The notes under the pieces were generated by a model that saw only the letters and a list, made by a program, of their open reading frames with translations, was not told where the DNA came from and searched no databases. This document shows, in pieces, positions 55,111 through 64,000 of a stretch of DNA of 64,000 nt. Made by a program: the position numbers and the translations under genes. The DNA is from Oleomonas cavernae. Lineage in GTDB: Bacteria; Pseudomonadota; Alphaproteobacteria; Zavarziniales; Zavarziniaceae. Position 1 is the first letter of the stretch. Each line of letters begins with the position of its first letter. The stretch lies in NCBI RefSeq assembly GCF_003590945.1, contig NZ_QYUK01000011.1, positions 21,001-85,000 on the forward strand. The letters are read 5' to 3'.

Positions 55111-56232
55111 ATGAGCGTTCGTCCCTATCGCGAAATCCACCGCCGCAAGAGCCGGCAGATCCGGGTCGGCAATGTGCTGGTCGGCGGCGATGCGCCGATC
55201 ACCGTCCAGACCATGACCAACACGGTCACGTCGGACGTCGCGGGAACCATCGCCCAGATCCAGCAGGCCGAGGCCGCCGGTGTCGACATCGTGCGCGTGT
55301 CCTGCCCCGACGAGGACTCGACGGCCGCGCTCAAGGCCATCGTCCGGGCAGTGAAGGTGCCGGTCGTGGCCGACATCCATTTTCATTATCGCCGGGCGAT
55401 CGAGGCGGCCGAGGCGGGCGCGGCCTGCCTGCGCATCAACCCGGGCAATATCGGCTCGGCGGCGCGGGTGCGCGAAGTCGTCAAGGCGGCCAAGGACCAT
55501 GGCCTGTCCATGCGCATCGGCGTCAACGCCGGCAGCCTGGAGCGCGACCTGCTCGAGCGCTACGGCGAGCCGTGCCCCGAGGCCATGGTCGAATCCGCGC
55601 TCAACCACGCTCGCATCCTGGAAGACAACGACTTCAGGGAATTCAAGATCAGCGTGAAGGCCTCGGACGTGTTCCTGGCCGTGGCCGCCTATCAGGGCCT
55701 GGCTGAGGCGTGCGACTATCCGCTGCACCTGGGCGTGACCGAGGCTGGCGGCCTGACCACCGGCACGGTCAAGTCGTCGATCGGCATCGGCTCGCTCTTG
55801 TGGGCCGGCATCGGCGACACCATCCGCGTCTCGCTCTCGGCCGATCCGGTCGAGGAGGTGAAGGTCGGCTTCGAGATCCTAAAAGGCCTGGGCCTGCGCC
55901 ATCGCGGCGTCTCGATCATCTCGTGCCCGTCCTGCGCCCGCCAGGCGTTCCAGGTGATCAAGACGGTGGAGACGCTGGAAAAGCGCCTGGCCCATATCTC
56001 GACGCCGATCACCCTGTCGATCATCGGCTGCGTGGTGAACGGCCCGGGCGAAGCGCGCGAGACCATGATCGGCGTCACCGGCGGCGGCAACGGCAATCAC
56101 ATGGTCTATGTGAATGGCGTGACCGATCACAAGACCAAGGACGGCGAGATGATCGACCACGTGGTCGACCTGGTCGAGAAGCGCGCTGCCGAGATCGAGG
56201 CGGCGAAAGCCGCCGCCGAGGCCGCCGAGTAG
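55111..56232 (+). CDS. ispG: Flavodoxin-dependent (E)-4-hydroxy-3-methylbut-2-enyl-diphosphate synthase
   Basis: A 373-residue iron-sulfur enzyme of the MEP pathway for isoprenoids, also called GcpE. The 4Fe-4S ligands are in [11 protein letters not shown] and, near the end, [13 protein letters not shown]. The N-terminal barrel has [20 protein letters not shown] and [17 protein letters not shown]. The length equals the family norm for proteobacteria. It lies between the RodZ-like gene and hisS, an order seen in many proteobacteria. Confidence 0.95.
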   Translation: MSVRPYREIHRRKSRQIRVGNVLVGGDAPITVQTMTNTVTSDVAGTIAQIQQAEAAGVDIVRVSCPDEDSTAALKAIVRAVKVPVVADIHFHYRRAIEAAEAGAACLRINPGNIGSAARVREVVKAAKDHGLSMRIGVNAGSLERDLLERYGEPCPEAMVESALNHARILEDNDFREFKISVKASDVFLAVAAYQGLAEACDYPLHLGVTEAGGLTTGTVKSSIGIGSLLWAGIGDTIRVSLSADPVEEVKVGFEILKGLGLRHRGVSIISCPSCARQAFQVIKTVETLEKRLAHISTPITLSIIGCVVNGPGEARETMIGVTGGGNGNHMVYVNGVTDHKTKDGEMIDHVVDLVEKRAAEIEAAKAAAEAAE

Positions 56233-56300
56233 CTACCCCCCAAGCATCGAGCCTGCCCACCTCCCCCATCCCCTCCGCCCTGAGGGCAGAGGGGGAGAAG

Positions 56301-56324
56301 CCCTCTCCTCCGGGGAGGAGAGGG
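56301..56324 (+). repeat. Intergenic hairpin between ispG and hisS
   Basis: CCCTCTCCTCC (56301-56311), GG, GGAGGAGAGGG (56314-56324): an 11-bp perfect stem with a 2-base centre. The left flank is also C-rich, with a further CCCTCCG/GAGGG pairing. This is a common type of dispersed palindrome in GC-rich genomes. It is 49 bp before the hisS start and could affect readthrough from ispG. Confidence 0.7.
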
Positions 56325-56372
56325 TTGGGTAAGGAGGCGGGTGGAAAACGAGAGAACAGTAGGAGAAGCATC

Positions 56373-57617
<1,245 letters not shown>

Positions 57618-57619
57618 CC

Positions 57620-58697
<1,078 letters not shown>

Positions 58698-58701
<4 letters not shown>

Positions 58702-59552
58702 GCACGCTGAAACAGGTGGTGAACGAGGCGGCGGTCCGCCTGCGCATGGCGGGCGTCGAGGGGCCGCGGCGTGACGCCGAACTGATCGCCGGCCACGTCC
58801 TGGGCCTCGATCGGGCCCAGATCATTGCCCGCGGCGACGATGTCGTGGCCGTGGCCGACGTGGCCCGGGTCGAGGCCCTCGCGGCCGAACGGGCGGCGCG
58901 GCGCCCCATGGCGCAGATCCTGGGCCGGCGGGAATTCTGGAGCCTGCCGTTCAAGGTGACGGCGGCAACCCTCGACCCCCGGCCCGATACCGAAACCCTG
59001 GTCGACGCGACCCTGGGCGTGATCGGCCTGGGCCGGTGGAAACCGCTGCGCCTGCTCGACCTGGGCACCGGGACCGGCTGCATCCTGGCGGCGCTGCTCA
59101 GCGAATGCCCCGCCGCGACCGGCATCGGGGTCGACGCCTCGCCCGAGGCGGCGGCGGTGGCCAGCGAAAATATCGCCGCCCTGGGCCTGGGCGCGCGGGC
59201 GGAAATCCGCGTCGGCGACTGGTGTGCCGGCCTTGCCGGCACCTTCGATGTCATCGTGTCCAACCCGCCCTATATTCCCGAGGCCCAGGTTGCCCGCCTG
59301 GCGCCCGAAGTGCGCCTGTTCGAGCCGCGCATGGCCCTGACCCCGGGAGGCGACGGGCTGGGCGCCTACCGGGCCATCCTCAAGGGTTTGCACGGTATCG
59401 CGGCGCCCGGGGCGATCGTCGCCTTCGAGGTCGGGCAGGGGCAGGCGGACGATGTTGCCGCTTTGATGTCGGCGACGGGGCTGACCGCCGTGACCCAACG
59501 TCACGATCTGGCGGGTATCGCCCGTGTCGTGCTGGGGCAGCAGGGCGGATAG
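58698..59552 (+). CDS. prmC: Peptide chain release factor N5-glutamine methyltransferase
   Basis: A 284-residue methyltransferase that modifies the Gln of the GGQ motif in release factors. The SAM site is [16 protein letters not shown] and the catalytic motif is [11 protein letters not shown]. An N-terminal helical domain ([16 protein letters not shown]...) binds the release factor. GTG 58698 overlaps the prfA stop, coupling the enzyme to its substrate; this pairing is near-universal in bacteria. It also supports the identity of prfA, in spite of the frameshift. Confidence 0.93.
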
Positions 59553-59764
59553 ACCTAAAAAAGGCTTGGAAAGCCGCTGGTAGCGGGCTAGTTTCGTTAT
59601 CGGAGATCGCGCGGCGGATATCGCCGCTCTGGGATGGGCTAGCGATCTCCTCGATCATCCCGGTGTTGATGCCACGCCTGTTCTGCAACCGCGGGACGGG
59701 TCATGCGAGCGCGACACCTGCCCCCGACTTCCGGATGGAACTCGAGCGAAAGTACCTATCGTCC

Positions 59765-60223
59765 ATGAGACCAGGTCAGCACAACAAGCGGCCGCGCGGC
59801 GGCCGGCAGAACAACGGCGGCGGTGGTGGCGGTGGCGGCGGCGGTGGCGGGCGCAAGCCCGGCAACGGCCCCAACCGCACCTATGATTCCAACGGGCCCG
59901 ACGTGAAGGTCCGCGGTACGGCGAGCACGGTTTTCGAGAAGTACCAGCAGCTTGCCCGCGACGCCCAGTCGGCCGGCGACCGGGTTGCTGCCGAAAACTA
60001 CCTGCAGCATGCCGAGCACTATTACCGGCTGATGCTGGCGAACAACCTGATTGCCCCGCGCAACCCCGCCGGCATGGGGGCCAATGGCCAGCCCGGCAAT
60101 CCCGGCAACGGCCCGCAGCCCGAGATGCCGCCGTTCGACCTGTCGCTGGCCAATGGCGGCGGCAATGACGACGAGGGGGAAATCCCCGACTTCGATATGG
60201 ACAGCGACCGCATCAACGGTTGA
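59765..60223 (+). CDS. DUF4167 domain-containing protein
   Basis: A 152-residue protein of the alphaproteobacterial DUF4167 family. A basic, Gly-rich N-terminus (RPGQHNKRPRGGRQ, then a poly-Gly stretch, with 12 consecutive Gly) suggests RNA binding. The conserved block KVRGTASTVFEKYQQLARDAQSAGDRVAAENYLQHAEHYYRL covers about residues 50-95, ending in a disordered acidic tail. Function is unknown. The start at 59765 follows the family's usual MR.GQ beginning; the frame is open far upstream only as overlap with prmC. The order prfA-prmC-DUF4167-clpB is widespread in this class. Confidence 0.88.
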   Translation: MRPGQHNKRPRGGRQNNGGGGGGGGGGGGRKPGNGPNRTYDSNGPDVKVRGTASTVFEKYQQLARDAQSAGDRVAAENYLQHAEHYYRLMLANNLIAPRNPAGMGANGQPGNPGNGPQPEMPPFDLSLANGGGNDDEGEIPDFDMDSDRING

Positions 60224-60234
60224 GCTGACTTGGA

Positions 60235-60262
60235 GATCGGGCGGCAGATGCCGCCCGATCTT
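60235..60262 (+). terminator. Hairpin after DUF4167 gene
   Basis: GATCGGGCGGC (60235-60245), loop AGAT, GCCGCCCGATC (60250-60260), then TT. An 11-bp perfect stem, but only two T follow. It separates the DUF4167 transcript from the clpB promoter. Confidence 0.6.
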
Positions 60263-60299
60263 GCGCGTTCCTGACATGGATCAAGGTGCTGCCCACCCC

Positions 60300-60327
60300 C
60301 TTGTGTTGCAATACAGCAACACTATAT
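60300..60327 (+). promoter_or_regulatory. Heat-shock type (RpoH) promoter of clpB
   Basis: CTTG (60300-60303) and CTATAT (60322-60327) with 18 bases between resemble the alphaproteobacterial RpoH consensus (CTTG, then CYTATNT). The spacer itself contains a perfect dyad, TGTTGC, AATACA, GCAACA (60304-60321). It lies 63 bp before clpB, a chaperone commonly under RpoH. Confidence 0.6.
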
Positions 60328-60390
60328 GGGTGAGCGACCAGGCGACGGACCTGACCTCCGCCGCCCCCGAGTGACAAGGGGATCCCAGGC

Positions 60391-63042
<2,652 letters not shown>

Positions 63043-63060
63043 GATCGCCATCCTCGATCG

Positions 63061-63099
63061 CCGTCCCGGGTAACGGCTGTGCCGTTTCCGGGATGGCGG
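63061..63099. terminator. Hairpin between convergent clpB and TetR gene
   Basis: CCCGGGTAACGGC (63065-63077), loop TGT, GCCGTTTCCGGG (63081-63092) pair with one bulge and one mismatch. It has no T run. Convergent genes on both sides suggest bidirectional termination. Confidence 0.45.
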
Positions 63100-63100
63100 T

Positions 63101-63679
63101 CTATGCAGAGGCTGCCGGCGTCAAAATGGCCTGCCTGGCACGGCGCAGGATCTGCGTCGCCTTCTCCGGGTCGTCGACGCTGCGCGACAGGGTCAGCGCG
63201 CCGACCATGGTCGACACGATGGCCGATGCCCCCTCCGCCGGCCGGCCGGCATCCGCCAGGGCCCCGGCGATCAGGGCGACCAGGCGGTCGTATTGCCTGG
63301 TCAGGGCGGCGCGCAGGGGCGGCGGCTGGCGGGCGATTTCGCTGCCCAGGGCGGCCAGGGCGCAGCCGCTGCCCGGGGCATCCTGGTGGCTGCGGCTCAG
63401 GTAGGAGCGGACGATCGCTTCCAGGCGCTGCGCCGGCGGCAGGGTCGCCGCGTGCTGGGCCAGGGTGTCGCGGGTGTCGTCCAGGGCCTTGACCAGGGCG
63501 TCCTCGACCAGGGCTTCCTTGCTGTCGAAATGAGCATAGAAGCCGCCGTGGGTCAGGCCGGCCTGGCGCATGATTTCGGCCACGCCGATGCCGTCGATGC
63601 CGCGTTCGCGCAGCAGGGCCGCCGCCTGCTCGACAATGCGGGCGCGGGATCGTTCCTTGTGGTCGCTGGGGTAGCGCAA
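63101..63679 (-). CDS. TetR/AcrR family transcriptional regulator
   Basis: A 192-residue repressor. The helix-turn-helix is over residues 10-55: SRARIVEQAAALLRERG, then VAEIMRQAGLTHGGFYAHFDSKEALVEDA. The ligand-binding C-terminal part has APGSGCALAALGSEIARQP, the conserved Gly-Cys region of the subfamily with TetR_C_6-like domain that often controls quinone or thiol stress genes. The start is TTG 63679 with AAGGAGG upstream. A perfect 14-bp AT-rich palindrome lies 25 bp upstream, which is a likely autoregulatory operator. No other target gene is nearby on the plus strand. Confidence 0.88.
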   Translation of the reverse strand: MRYPSDHKERSRARIVEQAAALLRERGIDGIGVAEIMRQAGLTHGGFYAHFDSKEALVEDALVKALDDTRDTLAQHAATLPPAQRLEAIVRSYLSRSHQDAPGSGCALAALGSEIARQPPPLRAALTRQYDRLVALIAGALADAGRPAEGASAIVSTMVGALTLSRSVDDPEKATQILRRARQAILTPAASA

Positions 63680-63703
63680 GAGGGCCTCCTTCGAGGCTTA
63701 TTC

Positions 63704-63717
63704 ATATAATATTATAT
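63704..63717. promoter_or_regulatory. AT-rich palindromic operator of the TetR gene
   Basis: ATATAATATTATAT is a perfect 14-bp palindrome in a GC-rich background, 25 bp upstream of the TetR start. AT-rich dyads of this kind are usual for TetR-family autoregulation; the binding itself is inferred. Confidence 0.65.
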
Positions 63718-63773
63718 ACATCATATTAAAGGGGAATGGTCAATCGCCAGGCATCGAGCCTGGCGATTGCGCC

Positions 63774-64000
63774 TTATTGCGGCGGTGCTTCGGTCTTGGG
63801 CCCGACCGGATCGGCCATGGCGGCCAGCACGGGGGCGGACGCCAGCAGGGCGTCGACCTCGCGCTTGCGTGTGGTAAACGCGCGCAGTTCCTTGCCCGCC
63901 AGGCGCCGCCCGGATTGGAAACGGACACCCTGGGGTTGATCTGCTTGCCGGCGGTCAGGATCTCGTAGTGCAGGTGCGGCCCGGTCGAGCGGCCGGTGGT
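63774..64000 (-). pseudogene. M23 family metallopeptidase, 3' end, frameshifted
   Basis: The gene runs in from the right edge, so only its 3' part is seen. The first frame reads TTGRSTGPHLHYEILTAGKQ, which is the end of the LytM/M23 zinc peptidase domain with the HxH motif, then INP. Here the frame breaks. With one extra C (minus strand; G in the GGGG run at 63932-63935) it goes on as INPQGVRFQSGRRLAGKELR and ends at a TAA at 63776-63774. Its role is cell wall (peptidoglycan) cleavage or regulation of amidases; the N-terminus is missing, so that is not known. This is the fifth gene in the window with a single-base loss in a homopolymer. Confidence 0.82.

Overview
The window is a 64-kb piece of a GC-rich chromosome from an alphaproteobacterium, most like the Rhodospirillales. 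The main evidence is the housekeeping run on the right, ubiG / lysC / nitronate monooxygenase / ptsP / RodZ-like / ispG / hisS / prfA / prmC / DUF4167 / clpB. DUF4167 and this gene order are alphaproteobacterial traits. The split glycine decarboxylase (gcvPA + gcvPB), an RpoH-type clpB promoter and several TTG starts behind good Shine-Dalgarno sequences also fit. I saw no rRNA, tRNA, CRISPR array, prophage or insertion sequence.

Layout. 1-5.3 kb: an AzlC/AzlD branched-chain amino-acid exporter (5' end outside the window), an aldo/keto reductase with a TetR regulator, a HerA-like ATPase and an AraC regulator. 5.4-8.8 kb: four overlapping genes (SDR, 3-beta-HSD-like epimerase, EthD-like protein, steroid 5-alpha-reductase-like membrane enzyme), a tight unit that looks like a steroid or isoprenoid modifying pathway. 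9.0-10.1 kb: a decayed XRE antitoxin and an AT-rich orphan gene, the only clearly foreign-looking patch. 10.6-19.6 kb: a LiuR-like MerR regulator, three acyl-CoA dehydrogenases, a thiolase and a FadJ-type fusion, forming a beta-oxidation cluster headed by palindromic operator-like sites. 20-28 kb: a TonB siderophore receptor with a Fur-like box, a thioesterase, a GST, a HAD phosphatase, another acyl-CoA dehydrogenase and a duplicated periplasmic DUF4412-type pair. 28-37 kb: thiolase-like enzyme, NUDIX hydrolase, MaoC hydratase, aspartoacylase-like enzyme, metallophosphoesterase and a single-chain biotin-dependent acyl-CoA carboxylase. Much of the window thus serves breakdown of fatty, branched or isoprenoid acyl-CoAs. 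37-43 kb: mixed small units. 43.2-48 kb: a tandem glycine riboswitch followed by gcvT-gcvH-gcvPA-gcvPB. 48-63 kb: the housekeeping run. 63-64 kb: a TetR regulator and the 3' end of an M23 peptidase.

Two families of intergenic palindromes punctuate the sequence: family A, a GTCATCCCGGC...GCCGGGATGAC type with eight copies, and family B, a GTGCGTCCTTCGAGAC...GTCTCGAAGGACGCAC type with three copies plus a solo arm.

The most consequential anomaly is a set of five genes (thiolase, first DUF4412 gene, MaoC hydratase, prfA, M23 peptidase), each broken by the apparent loss of one base in a short G or C run. As prfA is normally essential, and all five are the same kind of change, homopolymer under-calling in the assembly is the simplest explanation. 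I give these genes at their restored full extents.
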